Source: Labia minor (Eukaryota; Arthropoda; Insecta; Dermaptera; Spongiphoridae). Taken from it: a stretch of DNA of 64,000 nt. The position numbers and the translations under genes are program-made. Numbering within the stretch: position 1 is the first letter of the stretch; the number at the start of each line of letters is the position of its first letter. The stretch lies in assembly GCA_963082975.1 (NCBI GenBank), contig OY720349.1:67206501-67270500 (forward strand), in the 5' to 3' direction. A model generated the notes under the pieces. The model was given only the letters and a program-made list of their open reading frames with translations, was not told where the DNA came from and made no database searches. Of the stretch, positions 24,094 to 35,385 are shown piece by piece.

Positions 24094-24622
24094 ACTAAAA
24101 AGAATAAAATAATTTTTCGATAAGCCTGACAAAGTTTATGGATGAATTGCTTCATATACAACCTAAAAAGTTGGGCGCATTTAGTTTAATTTATTTATAT
24201 GAACAACCAAGTCAAATTTTTGTAATAATAAAAATTTTATTAAACACATAAACTGACAAATTTTTTTATTATGCAAGAATATTGATAGATTAAGAACTAA
24301 GAAATTAATCTTTCATTATTTTTCAATGTAAAATATACTTATATCAAAGTATGTAACAAATTTTAAAAGAATTATTATTTTTTTTAAATTTACGTATTAT
24401 CAATCAAATCCAAAACAGATTATTATTTTAGAAGAAATAGTGTTACTTGTCAATAAAGTATTATAGTGTGGTATGTAAGGATATATATAAATTATAGCTC
24501 TATAAAGGAATTTAATTGCATAAAAATAAAATAGAAAGCAAATGAAAACTAAATGCGCCAAACGTTTTTTGTTGTTTATGAATCAATTCATCCATAAACT
24601 TTGGCAGTCTTATAGACAAATA
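24094..24622. mobile_element. Family M MITE, older copy
   Basis: It starts ACTAAAAAGAATAAAATAAT and contains 'gcctgacaaagtttatggat' near its left end. The reverse complement of that phrase lies near its right end (about 24588-24610). The right terminus is eroded. The younger copy is at 41986-42504; relative to it, the part between the inverted repeats is in the opposite orientation. Confidence 0.75.
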
Positions 24623-25330
24623 TAAAATAAATAAAAATATTACTCAATTTCTAAATATTTTTTATTATAAATACATTAATTGCTAATTTCATAAAAATTA
24701 TGAAGCGAAGACTAATTTTTTCAAAATATCCTGCCACTACGGGCGGACGAAAAGCTTTCGAAATCTTAAAGTAGTTTTTTTATAAATAACTCCTTTAAAT
24801 AAGTTTATGTATAAAATGAATATAATGAAACATTTAGTAAATTCGATTCCCTATAAATTTAATACGATAGAATGATAATTTTCATAAAAATCGGAATTTA
24901 TTGAGAAAATCAATAAAATGTGCTTTGACACCTCTTTAAACTACCCTTACTTATGGTCCGATCTTGTCCAAAAACAATTCAATCCCCGCCCATCATTTCG
25001 AAAAAAAACATCTAAATATCTAATTTCAAGACAATATCTCATTTTGTTTAGTCGTAATCTCGGTAACGAAGGGTCGGTCAAAATTTTTTTTGCTGTTCTG
25101 GATTCAGAAAAGTGAAGATCTCAAAAAATCTTGGAGCAAAAATTTACAAAATTTTTCGACCATCGTATAAGCTATCCTCATTCCAGGAGGAAAGCTAAAA
25201 TGATTTACTTATAGCTGGAAAAAAATATTTTCTTTTTAAAACTGTGAATACGAGTAAATAAAATACAAAATTAAATTTTTTTGCCAGATTTTATAAAATC
25301 AATGTTTCATTTACAAAACTTTTTTAACTA
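24623..25330. other. Gene-free stretch
   Basis: I see no gene, RNA or bounded repeat. The 65-codon frame at 24918-25115 has no motif I recognise. Confidence 0.5.
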
Positions 25331-25339
25331 ATTAATTTA

Positions 25340-25438
25340 ATGAATGTCTTTGAGAGAGCCCAGGAGGGGGCATAGGAAGGTGGAGCGGCTAGTCAACCCC
25401 CCCCCCCCCCCCAGGATCAAATCCTGGTTGCGCCACTG
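25340..25438. mobile_element. hAT-like terminus with 16-bp poly-C tract
   Basis: The right end, reverse complemented, reads CAGTGGCGCAACCAGGATTT followed by G residues, a usual hAT MITE terminus. A run of 16 C lies at 25397-25412. The left end was not identified. Confidence 0.5.
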
Positions 25439-25444
25439 CTTATA

Positions 25445-25522
25445 GAAAGATTCTAGAGTTCATAAAACGCGAAGATATGCAAAAAATTTTAAATTCTGAG
25501 CAAGGTGCAGTCAAAAACCTTT
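25445..25522 (-). mobile_element. Helitron 5'-end remnant (subfamily Y)
   Basis: On the minus strand it contains CTGCACCTTGCTCAGAATTT, GCATATCTTCGCGTTT and CTCTAGAATC, all part of the Y 5' end. It directly abuts the family X copy starting at 25524. Confidence 0.55.
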
Positions 25523-25523
25523 T

Positions 25524-26028
25524 TACCGACCGACAATAGTAAGGGAGGTATTGTTTTCACACCAAATTTCACATGTGGAGATTTTTACATTTATCCATGA
25601 ATCATGCATTTTCTTATCAAAAAAAGTATTTTTAGTATGATGTCTGTCCGTCCGTCCGCTGTGTGTCCGTATAGATGTGTACAGCTTGAACGGCTCAACA
25701 GATTTTGATGAAATTTGGAATATTTACTCAATGCATCAGTATGATGAATTGATCAACTTTTGGAGTATATCCGGAAACCGGAAGTGGTAGTATTACCGAT
25801 CGACGATAGGAAAGAAAGGGTTATTTTCACTCCAAATTACACATGAGGAGATTTTTTTACCTATCTCCACAAATCATGAACTTTGTATTGGTTTTATCCT
25901 TGGGCAAATCATCTTCATTAGTTTTTTCTTAATTTAAAATTATATGACGTCACCCAGCCCTTCATGACGTCACAGCCAGCTCCTACTTATATATTATAAA
26001 TAAAATAAAATTAAAAATATTTATGTTA
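25524..26028 (+). mobile_element. Family X copy, right end shortened
   Basis: It aligns with 19581-20100 and carries TGACGTCA at 25945 and 25965. The last 130 bp or so of the full element are missing. LINE-C sequence begins immediately after. Confidence 0.75.
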
Positions 26029-26029
26029 T

Positions 26030-26425
26030 TGTTTATTGTTTCTTTGGCCCATAAATGCTGGGAAGAATCCTATTCTCAAATACTCTGAATCTACTCTCAT
26101 CTCCCAGGCTTATAGACCATGCCTCCCACCCATATAATACAACAGAAAAAATAATTGTTTTATATATTTTAATTTTGATCCCCTTTGATAATAATTTCCC
26201 GATTGCAACCTCGATTTAAATTCTTTGCAAATATTATTCTCTCTGATTCTAATTATTTTGTCTTATCAAATTAATTAATTTCAAACCCCATCACATTTCC
26301 TGCCTCGGTTAATTTTTTTTATGCTACTTTAAATGTTATTAATTTATTTTAAAAAAAAAATAAAGTAAACAAAATAAAAATAAAATATAAAGAAATTAGC
26401 ATAACACGAAACTACTATAAAAATA
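26030..26425 (-). pseudogene. LINE-C fragment
   Basis: Minus-strand reading aligns with 20262-20600: the LIEAGN.MGFEIN region, the LYGWEAWSISLGDESRF block and VFENRILPSIYGPKK. It has scattered stops. Together with 26448-26760 it forms an inverted, X-free version of the composite at 19330-20600. Confidence 0.75.
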
Positions 26426-26447
26426 ATCTTAAAAAATATATATTAAA

Positions 26448-26600
26448 ATCTTACGTGAAAATCCAATTATGAGATCAAATTTTCTTAATCAAAATGATTT
26501 ACTCACATAATCTTAAAAATTAATAGTATTAAATTATATCCGTAATGTGAATGTTTTCAAAGTTTAAAAAGCCAATAAGATCAATTGAGATATTATAAAT
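26448..26600 (-). repeat. Block shared, inverted, with 19410-19568
   Basis: It is the reverse complement of 19410-19568 with few differences and lies between a LINE-C fragment and a Helitron Y end, as in the other locus. Confidence 0.7.
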
Positions 26601-26760
26601 ATCAATATATATATATAAACAGATTTATCTGCACATTGCTCAGAATTTAAATTTTTTTGCGTATATTCGCGTTTCATGTCCTCTAGAATCCAAAAGTGAC
26701 TTTAGAATTTTTCATTTCTGTTCATAGACTATAAATTTTATTAATATCTAATCAATAACC
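26600..26760 (+). mobile_element. Helitron 5'-end remnant (subfamily Y)
   Basis: TATATATATAAACAG is followed by CTGCACATTGCTCAGAATTT, GTTTCATGTCCTCTAGAATC and 'aatttttcatttctg'. These are the Y phrases seen at 50694-50965. No 3' partner was found. Confidence 0.55.
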
Positions 26761-26837
26761 GCAGAAATTAATTTTTAAAAATTTGATATAAACATGTTGT
26801 TATTTAGCAGCGCCAAGAATACAATAAAAAAGATCTT

Positions 26838-27127
26838 TTTAATATTTATATTTTTATTTTTATTTTTCTAATATTTACAATATTTCAATTAATCATATAG
26901 TTTTTTATATATGTTTATTTATGCACAAAAAATTAATTGACATAATTATTAATTTAATAAAATAAAATTTAATAATAAAATTTTATTTAATAAAATTAAT
27001 TTAATAAAATAAAATATTAAAATAATAAAAATTAATAAATTTGTAAAAAAGATCTTTTTAATATTTATATTTTTATTTTTATTTTTCTAATATTTACAAT
27101 ATTTCAATTAATCATATAGTTTTTTAT
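26838..27127 (+). repeat. Local direct duplication of about 75 bp
   Basis: The segment starting AAGATCTTTTTAATATT at about 26830 is repeated at about 27048. Between them is low-complexity A/T sequence resembling the outer part of repeat W ('acaaaaaattaattgacat'). Confidence 0.65.
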
Positions 27128-27144
27128 ATAATACTTAAAAAAAA

Positions 27145-27483
27145 ATGTGCCTTTGCGAGTTTCGAACTGAGGGTGCAAAGTCATAAGATGACGCCCTAGC
27201 TGACTAAACCAGAAACCATTCTTGTTTGCAAGTCTCCTATTAGGACTTATATATATGTCAAATTATCACCAGCAGTGCCTCTATGATCTAGCATTGTAAC
27301 TAAACTATTTTTAGTTAAATTCCACCCCCTGGACACACCTTAGCAATTAGTGGTTTAATAAAAGAAGTCTGACATGCCCTGAGACCTACTGAATATGCAT
27401 AAAAAATTTCATAAGAATCGGTCCAGCCGTTTCGGAGGTGTATCATTTCAAAGATTTGTGACACGAGAATTTTATATATAAGA
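27145..27483 (-). mobile_element. Helitron 5' end (second subfamily) containing a tRNA-like block
   Basis: The minus strand starts at 27483 with TCTTATATATAAAATTCTCG, preceded by A, then GTGTCACAAATC and CCTCCGAAACGGCTGGACCG. This start is characteristic of a widespread arthropod Helitron group. At 27156-27240 a tRNA-like block reads, on the minus strand, TGGTTTAGTCAGCTAGGG (A box) and AGTTCGAAACTC (B box). The 3' end of the element was not located. Confidence 0.6.
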
Positions 27484-28129
27484 TATATTTAAATAATTGA
27501 TCGATTTTTTCTTTCAATAAAAATTCTATTATTTATTATGTAATTTAATCAAATTTTAAATTAATTATATTTGATTTTGACATTTGCCTGGTTTAAGTAC
27601 TAAATTCTCTATGGAAATCTGCTTGAAATAAATAGTAGCCTCCGAATAAGAAAATCAAAATAACGATTCAGAGGATCCGTTTTGCTGATTATACCACCTT
27701 TTAACCTCGGCAACCGCCTTTGCAGACGCTGTTCTTTTGTAGGTTTTATATTTTAATATTTATAACTTTATTAGGTGTTATTGCAAAATTACAAATAATA
27801 TTATTAATAGTCATACATTATCAAATTTAACTTTGAAAGCCAAAAGTTAGTAGTTTCTCATAATACTTGTTTTAATTTAAATTGTATAAATAAGCTAAAG
27901 GTATTTTCAAGAAAGTGTTTTTAACTGTTTTTAAAATGATTTTAACTAGTATATTCACATTTAAATAAATAATAAAACGAAATAATAGGTATAAGTAAAA
28001 ATTTTATTTTTTAGAAACACATTAAAAAATATTTACTTGATTTTTATAATCGACAAAAATAGCTAACTTAACAATAATTTAATTTGATAGATAATGAAAG
28101 GAATACAACTAATAATGATAATAAAGATG

Positions 28130-28770
28130 TAATGACAAGAATAATAAAATGTTATAGAGATAATGTGAAAATATGTGACCAAATATCCGATGAGTAGAAG
28201 GAATGGAATCCAATGATACTTATGTGTATCAGATGACTCCTAAGTTAGTGTGATTCTCTCTCCTTGTGGTGTAACTCGTTGTGGATATGGGTCGCCTTTC
28301 GTACTAATCTCGTAGTAAATGGCGGATGCTCAAGACCTTTCTTCTTGTGGATATATTTTCGAATTGAAACTCGTTCTTATAGTGAAAATGTAATTGTAGG
28401 AGTCTTCTGATCAAAGGGATACGAAGGAGAAAAGGATTCACTGAGTATCTATACTGCTACCATATTAAAATTATTATCTATTCATATTCTATGTATATAT
28501 TGCCTTAAACAATATATAACTTCTACTGGGATTCAAATTGGACTACTCAGTAGAAAAATAGTTAGTTCATTATTAGAAAGACTGAGTTAGGTATGAGATA
28601 AGGTTGTGAGACGGTTGAACATGATTGTGGTTGAGATTATTCGGAGTTTGGAGCAGGATTGAGGAATAGTTGTAACTGCTCAGGGACTATGAGGTGATAA
28701 TTAAGAGCACAAACTCCTTTGCTCTACCGGGCCCCTTTCTAGAGTTAGAGAAGGGAAGTAATATTTTAGA
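28130..28770. other. Unclassified, comparatively complex segment 3' of the receptor gene
   Basis: This stretch is visibly less AT-rich than its surroundings and not low-complexity. I find no coherent open frame and no copy of it elsewhere in the window. It could be an old insertion or conserved non-coding DNA. A TG...CA frame can be drawn, but without a matching 5-bp duplication I do not call it an LTR. Confidence 0.35.
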
Positions 28771-28836
28771 CAATCATTTAATTTAATGATTTTTGGGCTA
28801 AACACATCTCAAGAGACGTAGATAATTACAATAAAA

Positions 28837-28885
28837 TTTATTGTTATAGGAAATGATTATAATTTAATTATGATATAAATTTATT
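28837..28885 (-). promoter_or_regulatory. Candidate poly(A) signals of the receptor gene
   Basis: Two AATAAA hexamers on the minus strand lie at 28880-28885 and 28837-28842, 4 and about 47 bases past the stop codon. In such AT-rich DNA this hexamer is frequent by chance, so use in vivo is only likely. Confidence 0.4.
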
Positions 28886-28888
28886 AAT

Positions 28889-30583
28889 TTATCTATGAAA
28901 ACACAATTCAATAATAAATACGATAAAAGAGAATAACAATCCTATGATTAGAAAGTAAAAAACAATTTGTAAATCTTCTAAGGTGAATGATTTCAAAGAA
29001 GATTCTTGTTTGATAGTTTTTATAAATTTTTCAAATATTGTCCAATCATGCAAATGGGTTTCTAATTGTTGAAGACCACTCTCTATGTAAGAATGGAGTA
29101 CTTTGCGAAATTGTTTAAGAAATAAAAAGGGGAAGAAAGTTAAAGGGAAAGAACCAATTCTTTCTTCGATTACATGTATGTTTGTAGATAAAATGGATGC
29201 CTTAGAAATCATATTTTGAGAAAAACTGCAGGGTGCTATGTATGCCACAGTATTATTAAGTAAACCTTCCAAATCATTTTTAGAAAAGTATGTAGGTGTT
29301 TCAGGAAACACTGAAGGTATTGCCAATTGGTCGGTCATACCAATCAATAAAGGATCTTGATCATATTGTACCGTATAAGGACCCTGAGGAAAAAGCATAA
29401 GACATGTCGTAAAATATCTGCATTTGATCGATAGGTTTGCTTCCTTGATATTTATAATTTGTCTCATTGGAGGATATAATAAAGGAACTCGCAAGTTGGT
29501 GTAAAATCTACTTTGAAATGCTGTGACAGTGATTATTGATGTTAAGATGAGAATACTTGCTATAAAACGGGTTCTAATGTTTTTTAAATTACTTATCCAT
29601 GAAATAGGGTGACTTAACAAAAGACTGCCAATTTGACATAAAGATTCAAAAAGAGAAATATTTTGATTGATAAACGACCATAATATTCCATAAAATATCC
29701 AAACCAAAAATATAGACAACCATATTGACCATTGGAAACACTTGGAAAAAATTTGCCATTTCGGAAGTTCCACACCTTTTTTTACAAAAAAACACATGGA
29801 AACCATAGAATAAGGTTCATTTGCAAAAAAAACTGAATTGAATGGTTCACTTAAAATATGAATTAAAAGAGATTTATTCCGATCTTTTTCTTGTGTCAAC
29901 ACAGTGATATTCCATTTTTCACAGAAATATTTCCTTAGATATTTGAACTCAAAATTTTCATTATTTTGATTCAAGGAAGATTTAAAATCTACAATTTTTG
30001 AAATAAAACGTACTTTTGCTCCATTTAAATTTGGTTTCTTGTTAAAATAAGCTTCTTGAACGTTTTTAATCCTTCTACCTTCAGATTCAAGCCAAGGTTC
30101 ATAAGTCCAAAGTTCATATTTCTCTTTGCAATTTGGATGAAACTCAATAATAATGATAGTTTGAAACAAATAACCCATTAAATCATGAGGATAAATTCTT
30201 TTATAGTATTGTTCTTTTGTACAAATTCTATTCTGATCCGTTAAATCGACATATATTATGATTTTATTTCCTGAATATACAAATCTATCCTTCACATATA
30301 TTTGAAAAAAATCCACAATTAACACATTGATATTTAATGGAGTTTTCATTTTGTTTCCAATCAGAACCGTTGACCAATTTTTGCTAAACTCGCGACAAAG
30401 TTCTTTCCAGTACAAATATTTTCTATCCGATTTATCCACAATATATGTTTCTTTATCTAAATAAAAATGTTGTTTCGAGATATTTAATAAAATATCAAAT
30501 TTTTTTTCTTGTGTACCTATCAACTGGGTACTTAATGATTTTACAATTAATACAAGAGTGATCGAAAACTTTATTAAAACCAT
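28889..30583 (-). CDS. Divergent ionotropic receptor (IR family)
   Basis: This 564-codon intronless ORF starts at an ATG and ends at TAA. It encodes a ligand-gated cation channel subunit related to ionotropic glutamate receptors, acting in the plasma membrane, probably of chemosensory neurons. Residues 1-20 are a hydrophobic leader. Residues of about 195-280 look like the first ligand-binding lobe. Hydrophobic segments at about 284-304 (M1), 309-325 (pore region) and 339-356 (M3, with ILTSIITVTAFQSRF) are followed by the second lobe (about 370-530) and M4 at about 537-560 (LQIVFYFLIIGLLFSF). The length is normal for divergent IRs. The extracellular N-terminal part is not conserved enough to predict a ligand. 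No other receptor gene lies in the window, so it is isolated. A shorter later ATG is possible, but the leader supports this start. The subfamily is not assignable by eye. Confidence 0.9.
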   Translation of the reverse strand: MVLIKFSITLVLIVKSLSTQLIGTQEKKFDILLNISKQHFYLDKETYIVDKSDRKYLYWKELCREFSKNWSTVLIGNKMKTPLNINVLIVDFFQIYVKDRFVYSGNKIIIYVDLTDQNRICTKEQYYKRIYPHDLMGYLFQTIIIIEFHPNCKEKYELWTYEPWLESEGRRIKNVQEAYFNKKPNLNGAKVRFISKIVDFKSSLNQNNENFEFKYLRKYFCEKWNITVLTQEKDRNKSLLIHILSEPFNSVFFANEPYSMVSMCFFVKKGVELPKWQIFSKCFQWSIWLSIFLVWIFYGILWSFINQNISLFESLCQIGSLLLSHPISWISNLKNIRTRFIASILILTSIITVTAFQSRFYTNLRVPLLYPPMRQIINIKEANLSIKCRYFTTCLMLFPQGPYTVQYDQDPLLIGMTDQLAIPSVFPETPTYFSKNDLEGLLNNTVAYIAPCSFSQNMISKASILSTNIHVIEERIGSFPLTFFPFLFLKQFRKVLHSYIESGLQQLETHLHDWTIFEKFIKTIKQESSLKSFTLEDLQIVFYFLIIGLLFSFIVFIIELCFHR

Positions 30584-30735
30584 TTTATATTTTAATTGAT
30601 CTAAAAAAAATCTTCTAATTTCTAAAAGTCTATCACAATAACTAACTGAATTACGAGTAGAGTTGAACGAATGAGATAAAAAGTCGATATAATTAATTAT
30701 ATATTATTATATTCCACTTTTAGTGTTTTTATATG

Positions 30736-30766
<31 letters not shown>

Positions 30767-30955
30767 TTGTATAAAATATAATGATGAACCAATAAAATGC
30801 TTTAAATAAATAAATATACATATATTAATGAATTATTCACATAACATTATTCCCTTGCGTATTCATATAGAATTGTCTTTATTTGAATCAATAGTTAGTT
30901 ATTAAGTTAATTTTATATATTAATGAAATAATAATTTTATGTAATACTTTGTAAA
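30584..30955. other. Upstream region of the receptor gene
   Basis: This is AT-rich DNA with an (AAT)n microsatellite at about 30738-30766. I see no clear TATA box or initiator distinguishable from the background. The receptor promoter should lie here. Confidence 0.4.
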
Positions 30956-30959
30956 CAAT

Positions 30960-31055
30960 ATATTTTTTTTCCACACATCTACACGGGGGCTCTGCCCCCT
31001 ATACCTTCGAGTGATACATACTATTTGGTTGAAAGTCTTCATCTTCCATTTCTAA
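30960..31055 (-). mobile_element. Helitron 3'-end remnant, terminus missing
   Basis: On the minus strand it reads TTTCAACCAAATAGTATGTA, then TATAGGGGGCAGAGCCCCC and GTGTAGATGTG. This is the penultimate segment of the Helitron 3' ends at 36308 and 56293. The last hairpin and CTAG are absent. Confidence 0.65.
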
Positions 31056-32045
31056 CATTCTTAGTGTATATTTTCCAATTATTTTGGTTTGTCGAATGAC
31101 CATTTTATTTCTTCCTGTCTCCATTTTCCAAATATAATTTTAGGGTGTTTTTTCCGAGACCTAATATCATTTTAAAATACTACCCCACTTCTTCTCTCTC
31201 TTGCCATCCCCATGTTTCCACTCCATAAAATACAATGGAGCTAATTAGGGCTTCAAAGAGATAAGATTTTTTGTTGAAGTCGTTGGTTTTGCTTCTTTTC
31301 AGAACACTCCATGTTGTTTATATTACTTTTTTGCCTTTTTAATTTGTTCATTAATATGTTCCTTATGACTGTTCCTTTCTTCCAGTATATGGCCTAAATA
31401 TTTAAATTTCTTAACTTGTTCCACTCTTTGATCATTAAGTTTCCAAATTTTTTCTTTGCTTTTTCTTCCTTTTTTTCTAAATCTCATTATTTTTTATTCC
31501 TCCTTGTTTCTTATTCATATATTTTTCCAAGATGTTCATCATTTCCTGTAATCCTTCTCTATCATCCACCACATCGTCCGCAAACTTCAAGCAAAAGATT
31601 TTTTCTCCTCCTATTACCGTACCCCCACTATTTTTCTTTTCCCACATTCTTCTTCCAGATCGTTAATAAAGACATTAAACACTCCTCGAGTGGTCCAAAA
31701 TGTTCTGTTTCACTCTCATTATTCATTATTTTATTTTTTGTTTCTTTGTATATATTTTTATGAATTTGGTCATTCGTCCTCCAAATCCCATCTTCTGGAT
31801 TTTCTCGAGCAATATTTGTCTGTTAACCTTCTCAAAAGCGGCTTTTAAATCCAAGAATAGTACATACAATCTTCCTCTTTTTATTTTTAATTTGTTTCCT
31901 ATTAAAATGTTTAATATAAAGAGATTATCTTTCGTTCCTCTTTTAATTCTGAAGCCGTTCTGGCTTTCCTTAATGACTTGTTGGCTTTCTAACCATATTC
32001 TAATTCTGCTGGTCAATCTAATTATATTAATAATTGAATGCAATT
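31056..32045 (-). pseudogene. Non-LTR retrotransposon RT relic (different from LINE-C)
   Basis: The minus-strand frame 31726-32043 encodes SQNGFRIKRGTKDNLFILN, then GGRLYVLFLDLKAAFEKVNR, which are the conserved RT motifs around the first catalytic Asp (FLDLKAAFD.V.R). Further downstream other frames give KKFKYLGHILEE and SSIVFYGVETWGW, the usual post-RT blocks. The catalytic DD region lies in a degraded stretch. The copy is cut at its 5' side near 32045. Its 3' side runs into Helitron 3' sequence, as several LINE-C fragments do. Confidence 0.75.
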
Positions 32046-33195
32046 TATGTTATGCATTCCCTTCCATTCTTGAAAATATATTTTCGAATTATAAATTTTG
32101 TAAAGAACTCATTATAATTTTATTAATAATAATTGAGTGTATAAATATTTATTTAGTTTAATTCAAATTCTCAAATGTCAATTTAATTATCTTCCTTCTA
32201 ATACATTAAAATTATTAATTTAAGTCTTTACTTCCAATATGAACAATAGTAGAAATATATATTAATATCAATATTTTTAATAATAATACACTCTATCCTT
32301 AGTTACATTGGATGTTTTACCAAGTTTTCGAAAACATAATACTGAATTAATAACATTAATAAATTTTGTTTTTCTCTCATCTTCTCTTCCTCAATCTAAT
32401 CAGGCGTCCCGTTATTTGATTTTCTTTATATCGAATTTCTCTCTCTCATATTATCTATTTTATGTTTTCCTTCCAACGTGAATTTAGTTTTATCCTAAAG
32501 TCTTTAAAATAAAAAAAAAATTTAAATCAAAACGTGGGTTTTTGAAAAAATATTAAATCTTTTTCTTTGTTCATTAAAATTAATATTTTAAAATAACTTT
32601 AAAGCATATCCAATTTAATTCACCTAAATTAGCGCTATAAAGTTCTAAATTGTTATTGTATATGTAATACGTTAACACCCACCATCAGACCTGTTTAAAG
32701 TGCATATATTGATATTTTTCATAAATTTTACTTTGAACTGATATATATTTCAATTTGAAAATAACTTTAAATTTTATGAAAAAAATCGAAGACATAAATG
32801 AAAGTTATTAAAATTAGAGAAACAACAGAGAAGAGTGTAGGTATAGGTATGATGTAAATGAAGAGAAATTGATAATTTAGTTTTTTTGTTAAATAAAGGC
32901 ACTTATATAATAATATATAAATTTTAATAATAAAATAGCCTATGCATATATATTTGTAAATAATTACTAAATTGAATTAGAATAATTCACATGAAATACA
33001 TAATCAAATTTGTATTTAATATATACAAGTATTATCAAAGGTTAGGAAAATTATTTTAAATATTTGTTCATTCATAAGTAATAATTCATGAAATGCATTT
33101 ATAGTTCATTTTTCTAATTCAATTGAATTCACCATTGATTATTAAAATTAATGATAAAATATTCCTTTGATTTTATTTATAAAGTAAAATCTCAA
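32046..33195. other. Gene-free AT-rich stretch
   Basis: No gene or bounded repeat was recognised. Confidence 0.55.
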
Positions 33196-33206
33196 TAGGT
33201 CTAGTT

Positions 33207-33373
33207 CAGGGATGTCCAACCTTTTAATTTAATGGGCCACATCGCAAACTTAAATATTTAACTGGGCCGCAAAATTACCAGAATATGTTAAGCCTAGCTA
33301 GTGAATGTCTCAAAACTTTGTCGATAGTGGGCCGCATCAAAACTTTGAGTGGGCCGCGAGTTGGACATCCCTG
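33207..33373. mobile_element. hAT-type MITE, 167 bp
   Basis: It begins CAGGGATGTCCAACCTTTT and ends GTTGGACATCCCTG, giving a terminal inverted repeat of about 14-15 bp. The flanks GTCTAGTT (33199-33206) and GTCTAGAT (33374-33381) match at 7 of 8. It contains repeated 'gtgggccgc' phrases and no coding capacity. Confidence 0.85.
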
Positions 33374-34004
33374 GTCTAGATAGTATAATAAATAAGAAAA
33401 AAAAACAATATTATTTTGAATATAGATAAATATAGAAAATAGTTTACTATTGACGATTTTTTAAAAAAAGCAATTGGGCCACAAATTAATGGAGACAAAG
33501 GAAATTTTGGGAATAAAACACCTGTGATTATATGTGTGAATAGAACAGGGCTTCGAACCGGAACTGAACCGAAAACCGAAAACCGAAAAAAACCGGTATT
33601 TTTGTCGGAACGAAAACCGGAGCTGAACCGAAAAAAATAATATCGGTTTATTTCAGTTCAGTGTTCAATCCAGAGTTGCCAGAAGTGGTGTTTTTGGGCG
33701 TTTTGGCAACACACAACCCCGAATTTTTTTCAATTAGTTATGTCTCGTACTGCATGGTGTCGCTAAAAACTTTGTTTCAAAAATTAGTGTCCTAGTCATA
33801 CTCTCCATTCGGTTGTGTTGGCAGCGTCTCGTAGTCGCAATACAGAATTTAATGTTTTCATCGTTTGTTTAATACTGATATTTTGATTTAATGATAGTAT
33901 TAATTTTTTAAATTATTTATTCCATTTGTTACAGGGTTATGTATTGATATAAAGAAAATAATTTATAAATATAAATAAAATTATTAAATAAATTTAAACA
34001 AATA

Positions 34005-34256
34005 TTGAATAACTTTGACCAGGTACGAAGATTAGACAGTAAAAACCTTATTTTAGAATTTTGGGAGGAAAATAAAAATACAATTCCTCATTTATACAAA
34101 ATTGCAATGGTGGTTTTAGGAGCTACTCCAACACAAGTTAGTGTTGAAAGAGCTTTCTCTGGTTTAAAGTTTATTTTACGAGACAATAGAAATAGTTTAA
34201 ATACAAATATATTGGAAGATATTTTAATAATTAGAGGTAATTTTCATCTTTTATAA
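34005..34256 (+). pseudogene. hAT transposase C-terminal dimerisation fragment
   Basis: The frame encodes VVLGATPTQVSVERAFSGLKF, then ILRDNRNSLNTNILEDILIIRGN, the canonical hAT C-terminal (dimerisation) motif. The N-terminal zinc finger and the catalytic domain are missing. The fragment starts mid-domain at an incidental ATG after a short AT-rich leader. It belongs to the hAT-C element and differs from the transposase at 59326-61185. Confidence 0.85.
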
Positions 34257-35385
34257 TTATAGTTATAATTGTAAGTAAATATATCCAAGAATCCTGTATA
34301 CTTTAACATTAAATATACGAATTTGTTTCGTTTGTTGAGAGTTTGATAGTAAAAGGATGTAAAAAAATATTTATTTCATACTTATTTGTTCCGTTTAATA
34401 AATTATATTAACATCTTATATTATATACTTCTAATTATTATACCTTTAATTAATTATTATTATTTATATTATATTGTATCAATTCATGTAGTATGATTTA
34501 GGGTGGTAGCAAGAAATATCTATATATATAAAAGGCAATGTCTGTGTGTCTGTCTGTCTGTCTATAGACTCAAAAACTACCCGTCCGATTACGGTGAAAC
34601 TTTCAGGAATTGTTGTGGGCATACCAAGGAAGGTTTTAGTGTAGTTAAATCCAAAATTAATTTATCCAAAATTAATTTAATTAGTAATATATTGCTAAAA
34701 ATCTGTAGTGTCACAAAACTATCGACAGATGGCGCTACATATAATTTTCAAAATTCAAATATTTTAAATTTTTTTTAAACTTAATATTTCTAACTTTGTA
34801 TTACAATACAATAATGAGACGGAATTGTTGTGTGTTAAATTAGATTTTATAAATTGAAAACCATTAGTTATACTCTTAAGTTATTTAGTTTTATTGATCA
34901 CATATCTGGAAAAAATCATCTTCATTAGTTTTTTTATATTTAAATGTATATATGTGACCTCACAGTTACCGCCTTTTAGATATATATCTATTCTTAAAAT
35001 AAAATTAAAAATATTTATATTATATTCATATATATGTAAAATAATAATTATATTATTTTAATATTCCTATAAGTTGGTATCACAATTTATTATTATTATG
35101 AATTATTTATAAGTAATTAATATTATTAATTGGTATTAATAAATAAATAATATTAATTATATTAACTTAATATTTCTAACTTTGTATTACAATAATGAGA
35201 CGGAATTGTTGTGTGTTAAATTAGATTTAATTAAAGATTGAATTTAGAATAATTAAAAGGGTTATTGAAACCGCGTATGCTGATTAGGGAATGACAAGAT
35301 TGAATAGGTTCAATTAAAAAATGCTTATATAAAATTATAACTAAAAATGATTTATTTAATAAAACTATAAGAATTTAAATTACAA

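Noticed and set aside
28130-28770. Possible solo LTR
   Set aside because: A TG...CA frame and a mixed composition suggested it, but no matching 5-bp target duplication, no primer-binding site or polypurine tract and no second copy were found.
31416-32161. Plus-strand frames of 115 and 153 codons
   Set aside because: They are the reverse strand of a LINE relic whose minus-strand frames contain true reverse-transcriptase motifs.
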